Source of the DNA: Clostridium sp. C2-6-12
Lineage (GTDB): Bacteria > Bacillota > Clostridia > Clostridiales > Clostridiaceae
Assembly (NCBI RefSeq): GCF_009928485.1
Contig: NZ_JAABNP010000031.1
Coordinates: forward strand, 1-64,000
Direction: 5' to 3'
DNA length: 64,000 nt
The notes beneath the pieces are model-generated. The model saw only the letters and a list, made by a program, of their open reading frames with translations. It made no database searches and was not told the DNA's origin. Both the position numbers and the translations under genes were made by a program. This document shows, piece after piece, positions 16,254-25,063 of the stretch; positions within the stretch are counted from its first letter, which is position 1, and every line of letters begins with the position of its first letter.

Positions 16254-17429
16254 ATGAGTCAAATTGAAAAGGCATTTTCATATATAGATTCTAAAGCAGA
16301 AGATATGAAAAAATTATGGATTAATATTTCTAAAATAGAGAGTCCATCTGAGTATAAAAGTGGTGTTGATTCAGTTGCAGAACTACTTGCTCATACTTGC
16401 GAAAAGGATGGGTTAAATACTAAGATAATTACTTTTGAAAATGCAGGAAACAGCTTAGTTGCGTATACAAAACAGTTTACTGAAAAAAATGATGGCATTG
16501 TTTTGATGGGACACATGGATACTGTTCATAAGCTGGGAATATTTAAAGAACCTATGGTTTTTGAAAAAGATGGATTTTTATATGGACCTGGTGTTTTTGA
16601 CTGCAAAGGTGGATTAATTATTGCCATATTAGTTGTAAATGCGCTGAAAGCTAGTGGTTATAGTAAAAGACCAATAAAATTATTTTTTACAGGTGATGAA
16701 GAAATTGGGCATAGATATTCTGATAATGGAAAAGTAATATCAGATGAACTTAAAGGAGCTGCCGCCGTTTTTAATTGTGAAAGTGCTCCAATTGATGGGA
16801 AGCTTGCTGTTGGTAGAAAGTCATCTTATGTTTTCAAGATTATAATTGATGGAGTAGGTGCTCATTCAGGAAGTGATCCAGAAAAGGGTAGAAGTGCAAT
16901 ACTAGAGGCAGCATATAAAATTATTGAATTGGAAAAATTAACAGATATTGACGGAACAGGAACTACAGTCAATTGTGGTTTAATATCTGGTGGTACAGTT
17001 GTAAATGCAATACCAGATAACTGTATTATAAATGTTAATATTAGATTTAAAAGTGAGAGTGAAATAGAACATATAATAAAGGAAGTAAAAAAAATTATAG
17101 ATAAATCATATGTTGAAGGAACACATTCAGAAATAATTTCGCACAATGAGCCAGAAAAACCAATGACTCCTAATGAAAAAAACATGAAGTTATATAATCA
17201 CTATGCAAAAGTTTCAGCGTCTTTAGGCTTTGAAAAGAATGAGCCTTATTTTGCAGGAGGAGGCTCAGATGCTGTTATTGCATACCGACTAGGTATACCA
17301 GTATTATGCCAGACTGGAGTTCGCGGTGAGAATCATCATACGTTACAAGAAAGAGCTGAAATTATATCATTAGTAGAGCGTGCTAAAATATTGACAAAGG
17401 CAATTTTTGAGATTGAAAAAGAGTTTTAA
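16254..17429 (+). CDS. M20 family metallopeptidase, ArgE/DapE/carboxypeptidase-G2-like
   Basis: 391 residues, with metal-site blocks LMGHMDTVH, GPGVFDCKGG, FTGDEEIG, NCESAP and the C-terminal NHHTLQE, and lid-domain His in GVGAHSGSDPEKG. Full family length and cytosolic. It is distinct from the two other M20 subfamilies in the window, so three different deacylase/peptidase types are gathered within 11 kb. It closes the sulfur-linked run of genes: 29 bases separate it from the M20D gene upstream, and a terminator follows at 17509. Confidence 0.87.
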   Translation: MSQIEKAFSYIDSKAEDMKKLWINISKIESPSEYKSGVDSVAELLAHTCEKDGLNTKIITFENAGNSLVAYTKQFTEKNDGIVLMGHMDTVHKLGIFKEPMVFEKDGFLYGPGVFDCKGGLIIAILVVNALKASGYSKRPIKLFFTGDEEIGHRYSDNGKVISDELKGAAAVFNCESAPIDGKLAVGRKSSYVFKIIIDGVGAHSGSDPEKGRSAILEAAYKIIELEKLTDIDGTGTTVNCGLISGGTVVNAIPDNCIINVNIRFKSESEIEHIIKEVKKIIDKSYVEGTHSEIISHNEPEKPMTPNEKNMKLYNHYAKVSASLGFEKNEPYFAGGGSDAVIAYRLGIPVLCQTGVRGENHHTLQERAEIISLVERAKILTKAIFEIEKEF

Positions 17430-17508
17430 TAAAAGTATTATGCTTAGAAAAAAGAAGTGTGACTAAAGCCTCATTTAAATAAAATTATTGTTATAAGTAT
17501 AATGTAAG

Positions 17509-17537
17509 CATACAGTTATAAAAAACTGTATGTTTTT
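17509..17537 (+). terminator. Hairpin terminator
   Basis: CATACAGTT / AACTGTATG stem followed by TTTTT, closing the operon that ends with the M20 peptidase. The remaining DNA up to 17765 is AT-rich and shows no gene. Confidence 0.75.
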
Positions 17538-17765
17538 CTATATTTAAAAAGAAGGAATTTAAAAGAGTTTTGAAGAATTAATATTTTTTAGAAGTTAATA
17601 ATTTTATTATTTGCTAATTTGCTATTAAATAAGGTATTATGTATTAATAAGGGTATTATTAGATTTATATACATAATTTGTGTAAAATTATTTGTAAATG
17701 AATACATAGAATTGAATGTACAATAAATTGATATGATGATTATTGAAATATTAGGGGGGATTACA

Positions 17766-18932
17766 TTGGTTGATTTTGATTTTGAGTTAAAAAAATTACA
17801 TCCCATTAATATAAAGGAATTGGAATTAAGCAGCTATGCAATTGATGAAGACATTAAAAAATCAATAATTTTATATAATTCAGCTGTTGGAGAGATTAAA
17901 AAGGGTAATTACGAATTAGTCATAGATGATTTAAAAAAAGCATTATCATACAATGAAGGATTTACAGAAGCTGTGAAGCTAATGGGATTATGTTATGTGA
18001 AAATGAAAGAATATAAAAAAGCGGAAAGAATATTTAAAAAACTTAGTAAATATTTAATGGATAATGAGTTAAGTGATGAATATATAAAAGGTTTAGACTT
18101 ATTAAGATCCATGCCAGAAGCCATTACCGTTGATGAGGCGGCTAGGAATATTTCTAATAAAAAAAATAGAAGATCTATTAAAAGTGGACATTTAAAAAGA
18201 AATTTAGCAATATGTTTATTTATAATCATAGCTGGAACAGGTTTAAATTATTTTTATCCAGAAACAGTTAAAGGTGCTTTAAACAAAGTTAAGGCAAGTA
18301 TTCAGGAGAAATTCCAATCCAATAATAAAGAAGTGGTTTCAAAAGAAGAAACAAACGAAAGTTTAAATGAAGCTAAGACTTCAACAGATGAAAAACCAAA
18401 TGAAGATACTGGCTTAAAAGCTAAAATTGTCTCAAGTAATCCATCAAACGAAAAACAGGATAATGGCCAGAAGAATACAGATAATACTAAATCAGAAATA
18501 GAAAACTACAATAAAACTACTGCAAATATGTTAAGTGATGCTGAAAAATTATTGAATAGTGAAAGTTATGAAAAAGCGGCTACAATTTTAATAGATGCCA
18601 AGAATAGAAATTTAAACAATGAATCAAAAATCAAATTAAATGAGCTTTGGCAACGCTTAAAGCCGAATCCAATGTGGAAAATATATAATGATGGAAATAC
18701 TTTATATAAGCAAAATAAGTATTCAGAAGCATTACCTAAATTATTAATAACTGCAGAAATTGAACCTAATTTAGATATTGCACCATGGGTTAATTATCAA
18801 ATAGCTATGTGCTATAAGCAAACAAATGATTATGATAATGCTCGTATATATTTTAATAAGGTAAAAAACAATTATCCTAAGTCACAATATGCATCATATT
18901 CAAAGGCTACTCTAAATGAAATTGGTAATTAG
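17766..18932 (+). CDS. Membrane-anchored tetratricopeptide-repeat protein
   Basis: 388 residues from a TTG start placed by AGGGGGGATT. Residues about 40-105 hold cytosolic TPR units (AVGEIKKGNYELVIDDLKKA, GLCYVKMKEYKKAERIFKKL). A single membrane helix (LAICLFIIIAGTGLNYF) lies near 155-172, followed by a low-complexity Lys/Glu/Asn/Thr linker, then a second TPR block (KQNKYSEALPKL, MCYKQTNDYDNARIYFNKV) expected outside the membrane. TPRs on both faces of the membrane suggest a scaffold, perhaps for envelope assembly. No catalytic motif. A terminator follows. Confidence 0.75.
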   Translation: MVDFDFELKKLHPINIKELELSSYAIDEDIKKSIILYNSAVGEIKKGNYELVIDDLKKALSYNEGFTEAVKLMGLCYVKMKEYKKAERIFKKLSKYLMDNELSDEYIKGLDLLRSMPEAITVDEAARNISNKKNRRSIKSGHLKRNLAICLFIIIAGTGLNYFYPETVKGALNKVKASIQEKFQSNNKEVVSKEETNESLNEAKTSTDEKPNEDTGLKAKIVSSNPSNEKQDNGQKNTDNTKSEIENYNKTTANMLSDAEKLLNSESYEKAATILIDAKNRNLNNESKIKLNELWQRLKPNPMWKIYNDGNTLYKQNKYSEALPKLLITAEIEPNLDIAPWVNYQIAMCYKQTNDYDNARIYFNKVKNNYPKSQYASYSKATLNEIGN

Positions 18933-18963
18933 ATTTAAGAATAAGTAGATTTAAATTAAATTA

Positions 18964-19003
18964 ATTGGCAGCTTAAAAAAATAATTAAGCTGCCAATTTT
19001 TTT
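18964..19003 (+). terminator. Hairpin terminator
   Basis: ATTGGCAGCTTA / TAAGCTGCCAAT with a T-run, directly behind the TPR gene and just before the T-box promoter. Confidence 0.9.
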
Positions 19004-19014
19004 ATAAAATAATA

Positions 19015-19343
19015 TTGACTAATTATAATTATATAGCATATAATAATAAAAATGAATTCTTATTAAATCAATGGGAATTATGGAAAATATATTTAAGTAA
19101 ATGCAATGAAGGGAAAAAGTACATTAAGGAAAATTTTCAGAGAGGAATTCTTAAAATAGCTGAAAGGAATTTTAAATGGAACTTAATGGAATGCATCCTA
19201 GAGCACTGAGTTGAACATGTAATAGTAGGCTTAGCAGGTGTGCCTGATACAGCACATGGAGATATTATGTTTTGTATATAAATATAATAATCAGAGTGGA
19301 ACCGCGGAAATTTTCTGCCTCTGTTTTTTACAGGGGCATTTTA
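19015..19343 (+). promoter_or_regulatory. Cysteine-specific T-box leader with promoter
   Basis: Promoter TTGACT (19015-19020), 18 bases, TATAAT (19039-19044). Stem I is closed by CATTAAG / CTTAATG above a specifier loop with AGTA on the 5' side and GAATGCA on the 3' side. The specifier codon is TGC (19192-19194), Cys, followed by the usual A. The T-box sequence GAGTGGAACCGCGG is at 19294-19307, and a terminator GCCTCTG / CAGGGGC with a T-run ends at about 19343. Uncharged tRNA-Cys would turn on the yezD-like gene that follows. Confidence 0.85.
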
Positions 19344-19424
19344 TTTTCTGTAAATAAATTAAATTTTGGGGAGTATATATAATCATATATAAATTTATTT
19401 TTATTTAAATTGGGGGAGGATAAT

Positions 19425-19577
19425 ATGTCTATAGAGAGCAAAGAAATCATAGAAAATAAAAAATTGAAAGAAATATTAAAGATGGTTGAAAAGATAAAAT
19501 ATGGGTCTATAACTTTAATAATACAAGATGGAGTAATAATACAAGTAGATAAGAATGAAAAAATAAGAATGAAGTAA
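19425..19577 (+). CDS. YezD-like small protein (DUF2292)
   Basis: A 50-residue protein: MSIESKEIIENKKLKEIL, then KIKYGSITLIIQDGVIIQVD and EKIRMK, which matches the short DUF2292/YezD family. These proteins lie in sulfur-assimilation operons of Firmicutes but have no proven function. A very strong ribosome site (GGGGGAGGA) precedes the ATG. Being the only gene behind a cysteine T-box supports a sulfur-starvation role. The next promoter (leader copy D) starts 23 bases after its stop. Confidence 0.8.
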   Translation: MSIESKEIIENKKLKEILKMVEKIKYGSITLIIQDGVIIQVDKNEKIRMK

Positions 19578-19599
19578 TATACAAAAATAGAAAAAAACA

Positions 19600-19750
19600 T
19601 TGACAAAAATAAATAAAAGGAATATATTATAACAAAACACAGTAAACTTATAAGAATAAGAAGAATTGTTTGGAATATTATTTAAGTAAATCTGACTGGA
19701 AAACCAGAGGATGTACTTCTAATTATAGAAGTATGTCCTCTTTTCTTTTT
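19600..19750 (+). promoter_or_regulatory. Promoter and sulfur-linked leader RNA, copy D
   Basis: TTGACA (19600-19605), 17 bases, TATATT (19623-19628). The leader has GGAATATTA (19672-19680), TGAC at 19693, the perfect hairpin CTGG-AAAA-CCAG, and a terminator AGAGGATGTACTTCTA / TAGAAGTATGTCCTCT followed by Ts to 19750. The 21-base GGAATA-to-TGAC spacing equals that of copy B. The next reading frames are a 39-codon Cys/His-containing ORF and, 380 bases on, nifH. Confidence 0.7.
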
Positions 19751-19753
19751 ATA

Positions 19754-19873
19754 ATGACTAATATTCTAAGAAAATTTTCTCAATGTATGGGATGTAATTC
19801 AGGGCATGCATTTTGTCAATTATCTATTACTGAAAGTCCAACTCATGGACACGCAATAATAGCTATGCTTTGA
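19754..19873 (+). CDS. Short Cys/His-containing ORF of unknown function
   Basis: 39 codons from ATG 19754: MTNILRKFSQ, then CMGCNSGHAFCQ, then ESPTHGHAIIAML. Three cysteines and three histidines in so short a frame suggest metal binding. It begins 4 bases after the leader-D T-run and has no purine-rich ribosome site, so it may be the C-terminal remnant of a larger deleted gene. I do not recognise the family. After it, 19874-20135 is AT-rich and apparently empty apart from the nifH ribosome site. Confidence 0.35.
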   Translation: MTNILRKFSQCMGCNSGHAFCQLSITESPTHGHAIIAML

Positions 19874-20102
19874 GAACTTGGTTAGAAATAGAAGATATAT
19901 TTTAAAGGTATAAATAAGAATTTAGTGTGGTTTTAAATAAGAGCATTTTTATAAGAATAATACATGTATATAAATATAATTTAATAATAGAAATTGAGGT
20001 AAATATAAAAAAATAAGCCAATAAAATTGAAAATACTTAGGAATATAAAATAAAATCGTAAATAAATTATAACAATTTTTATTTTCATATTTCATTATAT
20101 AA

Positions 20103-20987
<885 letters not shown>

Positions 20988-20996
20988 TTTTGAGAA

Positions 20997-21164
20997 ATTG
21001 GAGTCACTCAATATTCCAATATAGCTGTAGTTAGAAAAGGAGATTAAGATAGAATTGAAATTGAATCTCGTATAAAAGCACTAACAACAGAAGAGGTTAA
21101 AAGCTTTATAAGAGAAAAGTATGGTTCCCGAATTCTAAAAGGAGAGAAAGAATATGGCGTATAA
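20997..21164 (+). pseudogene. Unrecognised decayed coding fragment between nifH and the NifX-like gene
   Basis: One frame of 56 codons interrupted by a single TAA at 21045-21047: IGVTQYSNIAVVRKGD, stop, DRIEIESRIKALTTEEVKSF, then IREKYGSRI. The second half is strongly amphipathic and coding-like, and it ends overlapping the NifX-like start. I do not recognise the family. It is probably the remnant of a gene that once separated nifH from nifX. Confidence 0.45.
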
Positions 21165-21501
21165 AATAGCATTTGCAAGCAGCGATGGAAAAGTTGTTAA
21201 TCAACATTTTGGAAGAACTCAACAATTCTTAATTGTTGAGATAGATGGCAAAGATTATAAATATGTTGAAACCAGAGTCAATGAACCACCTTGTCAGGAT
21301 TTTCAACATGCTGAAGAGGCCATGGATAAAATTATTGAATTAATATCAGATTGTAAAGCGGTTTTTGTTACAAGAATAGGACAAGGTGCTTTGGTAAGAG
21401 TTGAAGGAAAAGGGATAAAAGGTATTGAAGCGCCTTACTTTATTGAAGAGATACTAAATAAAGTTTTAAATTCTAAAGTAAATATAATAGATATATTTTA
21501 A
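21154..21501 (+). CDS. NifX-like dinitrogenase cofactor-domain protein
   Basis: A 115-residue stand-alone NifX/NafY domain: MAYKIAFASSDGKVVNQHFG, then FLIVEIDGKDYKYVETR, and the terminal GIEAPYFIEEILNKV. It lacks the Cys-rich insert of the paralogue at 79. The family holds FeMo-co or NifB-co intermediates. AAGGAGAGAAAG precedes the ATG. It lies 166 bases behind nifH and 45 bases ahead of a nifB-like scrap, so this was probably a nif-type gene set that has lost members. Confidence 0.85.
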   Translation: MAYKIAFASSDGKVVNQHFGRTQQFLIVEIDGKDYKYVETRVNEPPCQDFQHAEEAMDKIIELISDCKAVFVTRIGQGALVRVEGKGIKGIEAPYFIEEILNKVLNSKVNIIDIF

Positions 21502-21536
21502 GGATAATTTAAAAAGATATTATTGAAAAGGAATGA

Positions 21537-21638
21537 TTGTTTAGAAAAGTTTATAATCTTGCAAAGACTCATCCTTGTCGTGGAGGAGAAGCGAATTTTA
21601 AATATGGAAGAATACATTTACCAGTAAGTCATTCATGA
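21537..21638 (+). pseudogene. nifB remnant (N-terminal segment)
   Basis: A short frame reading KVYNLAKTHPCRGGEANF then KYGRIHLPVSHS and stop. It resembles the segment immediately before the radical-SAM cluster of NifB (family pattern: H-P-C-x-x-x-A, then GRIHLPVAP-x-C-N). The frame ends where the three-cysteine motif should start, and the rest is gone. It supports former presence of a cofactor-assembly gene behind this nifH-nifX pair. Confidence 0.6.
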
Positions 21639-21781
21639 AAATATACAATTTTTGTATCAAAACAAAGTAAGTGAATAGGAATAATATATAAAAATGTACT
21701 TTATAAATAATAAATAGTGAAATGCAAAAAGTTGTGAAATACAATAGTACGATAAAATTTTATTAAGATGGAGGAAAGAAA

Positions 21782-22942
21782 ATGAGAATAGAATCGTTAT
21801 TAGTTCACGGAGCAGTAGATGGAGATGAAACAACAGGGTCAGTAAATGTTCCTATCTTTCAAACATCTACTTATAAGCAAGAGGAACTAGGTAAAAATAA
21901 AGGATATGAATATTCAAGAACAGGAAATCCAACAAGAGAAGTTTTAGAAAAAACTATTGCATTACTAGAAAGTGGAACTGGAGGTCTTGCATTTGCAAGT
22001 GGTATGGCTGCAATTACAGCAATATTGTCTTTATTTAAAAGTGGCGATAAGATAATAATTCCTAGCAATCTTTATGGAGGAACCTTTAGAGTAATAGATA
22101 AGGTATTTAAAAATTTCAACATTCATTATGAAATAGTTGATTTTTCAAGATTAAGTGATGTAAAAAGAATTTTAGAAAGTAATAAACATACTTCTAAGGT
22201 AAAGGCTGTGTTTATAGAAACACCTACAAATCCGCTTATGGATATTACAGATATTGAGGAAATAAGTAAACTTGCTAAAGAATATGGTGTATTAACAGTT
22301 GTAGATAATACCTTTATGTCGCCATATCTCCAAAGACCATTAGAATTTGGAGCTGATATAGTAGTTCATAGTGCTACAAAGTATTTAGGAGGTCATAGTA
22401 ATGTTGTTGCTGGGTTAATAGCTGTAAAAGATGATGAGCTTTGGGATAAGCTACATTTTATACAAAATTCTACAGGAGGAGTTCTTGGACCATTTGATTC
22501 TTTTATATTACTTCAAGGTATAAAAACTTTAGGAGTTAGATTAGACAGGCATAATGAAAATGCAGAAAAAATAGCAGAATTTTTATTAAAAAGCGAATAT
22601 GTTTCAAAAATATATTATCCAGGATTAAAAGATTCTAAAGGTTATGAAATTCATCAAAAGCAAGCTTCTGGATTTGGAGGTGTATTATCTTTTGTAATAA
22701 ATGAAAAGGTTGATTATAAGAAGTTTTTAGGTTCATTAAAGCTTATAACACTCGGAGAAAGCTTAGGTGGAGTTGAATCTTTAATATGCCATCCTGCTAC
22801 TATGACTCATGCAGCAATTCCATATAAAATAAGACAGGAGGTAGGAATTGTAGATAATTTAGTAAGACTTTCTGTTGGAATAGAAAATGTTGAGGATTTA
22901 TTAGAAGATTTAAATAATGCATTTAAGGTGAGTTCATCATGA
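21782..22942 (+). CDS. Transsulfuration PLP enzyme (cystathionine gamma-lyase/synthase family)
   Basis: 386 residues of the Cys/Met-metabolism PLP family. Lys200 in HSATKYLGGHS binds PLP, YEYSRTGNPTRE is the phosphate-binding Tyr-Arg block, Asp175 sits in VVDNTF, and the C-terminal LICHPATMTHAAIP and VRLSVGIENVEDLLEDL are typical. The overlapping downstream mccA remnant makes MccB (cystathionine gamma-lyase, also homocysteine lyase) the likeliest role, giving cysteine from methionine-derived homocysteine. GGAGGAAAG precedes the ATG. With its partner broken, the pathway from homocysteine may be incomplete here. Confidence 0.87.
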   Translation: MRIESLLVHGAVDGDETTGSVNVPIFQTSTYKQEELGKNKGYEYSRTGNPTREVLEKTIALLESGTGGLAFASGMAAITAILSLFKSGDKIIIPSNLYGGTFRVIDKVFKNFNIHYEIVDFSRLSDVKRILESNKHTSKVKAVFIETPTNPLMDITDIEEISKLAKEYGVLTVVDNTFMSPYLQRPLEFGADIVVHSATKYLGGHSNVVAGLIAVKDDELWDKLHFIQNSTGGVLGPFDSFILLQGIKTLGVRLDRHNENAEKIAEFLLKSEYVSKIYYPGLKDSKGYEIHQKQASGFGGVLSFVINEKVDYKKFLGSLKLITLGESLGGVESLICHPATMTHAAIPYKIRQEVGIVDNLVRLSVGIENVEDLLEDLNNAFKVSSS

Positions 22943-23252
22943 ATTTTGTGAGTGATATAAAAGAGCTAATTGGAAATACTCAATTAATAAAGCTTACTCA
23001 TATTTGTGTAAAAGAAAATGTTAATATATTTGCTAAATTAGAATGCTTTAATCCGGGAGGTAGTGTTAAAGATAGAATCGGTGTAGCCATGATTGAAGGT
23101 CCGAAAAGAAAGGATTAATAGTTGGTTCCTCTTCATGGGCTATACTTGCAGCAGCATTAAAGCTTTCAAAGGAAATAGAAACTGGAAATATTGTTGTAGT
23201 ATTTCCTGATAGAGGAGATAGATATTTAAGTACAACATTATTTGATGATTAG
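22939..23252 (+). pseudogene. mccA-like cystathionine beta-synthase gene with large internal deletion
   Basis: The ATG overlaps the stop of the preceding gene (ATGA). The first 59 codons are a normal CysK/MccA N-terminus: IKELIGNTQLIKLT and FNPGGSVKDRIGVAM with the PLP lysine at 44. At about 23105 the frame breaks and the C-terminal end of the same family follows in another frame: [19 protein letters not shown], then [16 protein letters not shown]. Roughly 200 middle codons are missing and the SSGAA loop reads SSWAI. It cannot fold as an active enzyme. Confidence 0.85.
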
Positions 23253-23283
23253 AAAATTATTTTTATACTGATAAATATATATT

Positions 23284-23340
23284 AGATTGTTTGTTATTAT
23301 GTTGATTTAGAAAATTAAGATAATAACAAACAATCTATTT
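23284..23340 (+). terminator. Hairpin terminator
   Basis: A 16-bp stem AGATTGTTTGTTATTA / TAATAACAAACAATCT with a 21-base loop and a following T-rich tail ends the transsulfuration unit. Confidence 0.8.
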
Positions 23341-23463
23341 TGATTTTAATGATTCTAATATCACTATATTTTGAATTGCAAATTCAAAAGTTGAATTTTA
23401 TAAATATTGATTTTTTATTAAAATCAATATTTATTATTTATATAAGAAAGTAATGTGATTACT

Positions 23464-24021
23464 ATGAAAAAGATAATTACAAGAGAGGAGGCTTGAAACT
23501 TATTAAAAGAATATAACCAAGATCCATTTCATTTAGAACATGCTGTAATTGTAGAAAATACTCTTCGATATTTTGCTAAAGAGCTTGGATATGAGGATGA
23601 AATTGATTTCTGGGGGATTGTAGGTTTACTTCATGATTTAGATTTTGAAAAGTGCCCAGAAGAGCATTGCATAAAAGAGCAGGAAATTACGGCTGAATAC
23701 GGAATAGATAAAGCAATAATTCACGCTACTGCAAGCCATGGCTATGCCATAACGGTTGATATTAAACCTGAACATGAAATGGAGAAAGTTTTATATGTCG
23801 TAGATGAGTTAACTGGATTAATAGGTGCAGTTGTAATAATGAGGCCTTCTAAAAGTGTTCAAGATTTAAAAGTTAAATCGGTCAAAAAGAAATATAAGAA
23901 TGCTAAATTTGCAGATAGATGCTCTAGAGCGGTTATTGAAAGAGGAGCTGAGATGCTTAGATGGGAACTAGATAATTTAATTCAAAGAACAATTGAAGTT
24001 CTAAGAACATTCCAAAATTGA
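23464..24021 (+). pseudogene. HD-domain phosphohydrolase with early in-frame TGA
   Basis: 185 codons of an HD hydrolase: FHLEHAVIVENT, metal-binding LLHDLDFEKCPEEH, HATASHGYA and the conserved VVDELTGLIGAV. ATG 23464 gives MKKIITREEA and then TGA (23494-23496) where a Trp codon would be natural (EEAWNLLKEY). The rest of the frame is intact to the stop at 24021, so a single G-to-A change explains the break. Without read-through only a 10-residue peptide is made; no good internal start precedes the HD residues. Intact relatives hydrolyse nucleotide-type phosphates. Confidence 0.8.
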
Positions 24022-24262
24022 TAATGTAGTAAAGTAGATAATATTAAATCTTATTTCATATTGCCATATGGTTGCCATATGGATTAATAGCAACTATTGT
24101 AGATAAATTTAATATATGGAAAAAACGTAAATTAAGGAGTATAATAAAATAATCAGTTGAAAATTGTTTTTAATAAATAACATTTACTAATTAGAAACCA
24201 ATGAAAAAGATTAAAATATAAAGAACAATAAATTTACGATATATAAAATGGAGGGGATTTTA

Positions 24263-24883
24263 ATGAGCGAATTTTTAAAAATTGTGAGAGAAAGAAGATC
24301 AGCAGATAAATTTATTGAAAACATAACAATACCAAGGGAAGATTTTAATGAAATATTTAGAGATTTATCTTTAGCGCCTTCTGCTTTTAATCTGCAACAT
24401 GCTAAATATTATGTTGTGGAAGATAAAGAATTAAATGATAAAGTTTATGAAGCCGCTTTTAAGCAATATAAAATAAAAACTGCTTCAGCAACAATAATAG
24501 TGACAGGAGATAAAAACGCATATTTATCTGCAAGTAAAATATATGAAGGATCAATGATGCTTGGAATGATAGATAAAACTCAATATGATATTATGATAGA
24601 TACTATTAAAAATCTTTATGAAGGCTGGGGAGAAAGCTTTCAACATGATGAAGCGATTAGAAATGCATCTTTATCAGCAATGCAATTCATGCTATTAGCT
24701 AAAAATAAAGATTGGGATACTTGTCCTATGATATATTTTGATAAAGATAAAATCAAAGAACTACTTAATATTCCTGAAAATGAAGTGCCAGCAATAATGA
24801 TTACTATGGGAAAAATGGACAAGAGTAGTAGTAAAATAAGAGGATATAGAAAACCTGCTGATGAATTTGTGAAGTTTTTTTAA
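24263..24883 (+). CDS. Nitroreductase-family protein
   Basis: 206 residues of the FMN-dependent nitroreductase fold: FLKIVRERRSADKF (FMN-phosphate Arg-Arg-Ser), LAPSAFNLQHAKYYVVED and GGxx-like LAKNKDWDTCPM, with IMITMGKM near the end. The start at 24263 has GGAGGGG ahead of it; the ATG at 24248 lies inside that ribosome site. NAD(P)H-dependent reduction of quinones, nitro-compounds or flavins is the usual role. It is transcribed as a single gene with its own terminator. Confidence 0.85.
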   Translation: MSEFLKIVRERRSADKFIENITIPREDFNEIFRDLSLAPSAFNLQHAKYYVVEDKELNDKVYEAAFKQYKIKTASATIIVTGDKNAYLSASKIYEGSMMLGMIDKTQYDIMIDTIKNLYEGWGESFQHDEAIRNASLSAMQFMLLAKNKDWDTCPMIYFDKDKIKELLNIPENEVPAIMITMGKMDKSSSKIRGYRKPADEFVKFF

Positions 24884-24945
24884 GTAATGAAGGTGTTCAA
24901 ATTCTGATAGGAGTCGTCTAGAATTAATGTTAGTATAAAATAATT

Positions 24946-24993
24946 AATAAACTCTCGTTGTGATAAATATATCATAAGAGAGTTTATTTTTTT
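24946..24993 (+). terminator. Hairpin terminator
   Basis: AATAAACTCTC and GTGAT arms pair with ATCAT and GAGAGTTTATT, followed by a T-run. Confidence 0.85.
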
Positions 24994-25049
24994 ATGAATA
25001 GTTAGGGTTTAACGTAGATAGGGTATTAAAATAAATATTTATATGAATT

Positions 25050-25063
25050 GTGATTTAAATCAC
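25050..25063. promoter_or_regulatory. CRP/FNR-type palindromic operator
   Basis: GTGATTTAAATCAC is a perfect 14-base palindrome (GTGA-N6-TCAC) 125 bases upstream of the SagB-type nitroreductase. Related sites stand before the flavodoxin gene (28702) and the reductase operon (31614), so a CRP/FNR-family regulator probably links them. The regulator is not in this window. Confidence 0.6.

Noticed and set aside
19015-19209. 64-codon plus-strand ORF before yezD
   Set aside because: It lies wholly within the Cys T-box: its codons cover Stem I and the promoter -10 box, there is no ribosome site, and the product resembles no protein.
24060-24081. Tandem TTGCCATATGG 11-mers as an operator
   Set aside because: Only two copies, each containing a palindromic CCATATGG, with no similar site before related genes. 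Too short to support a claim.
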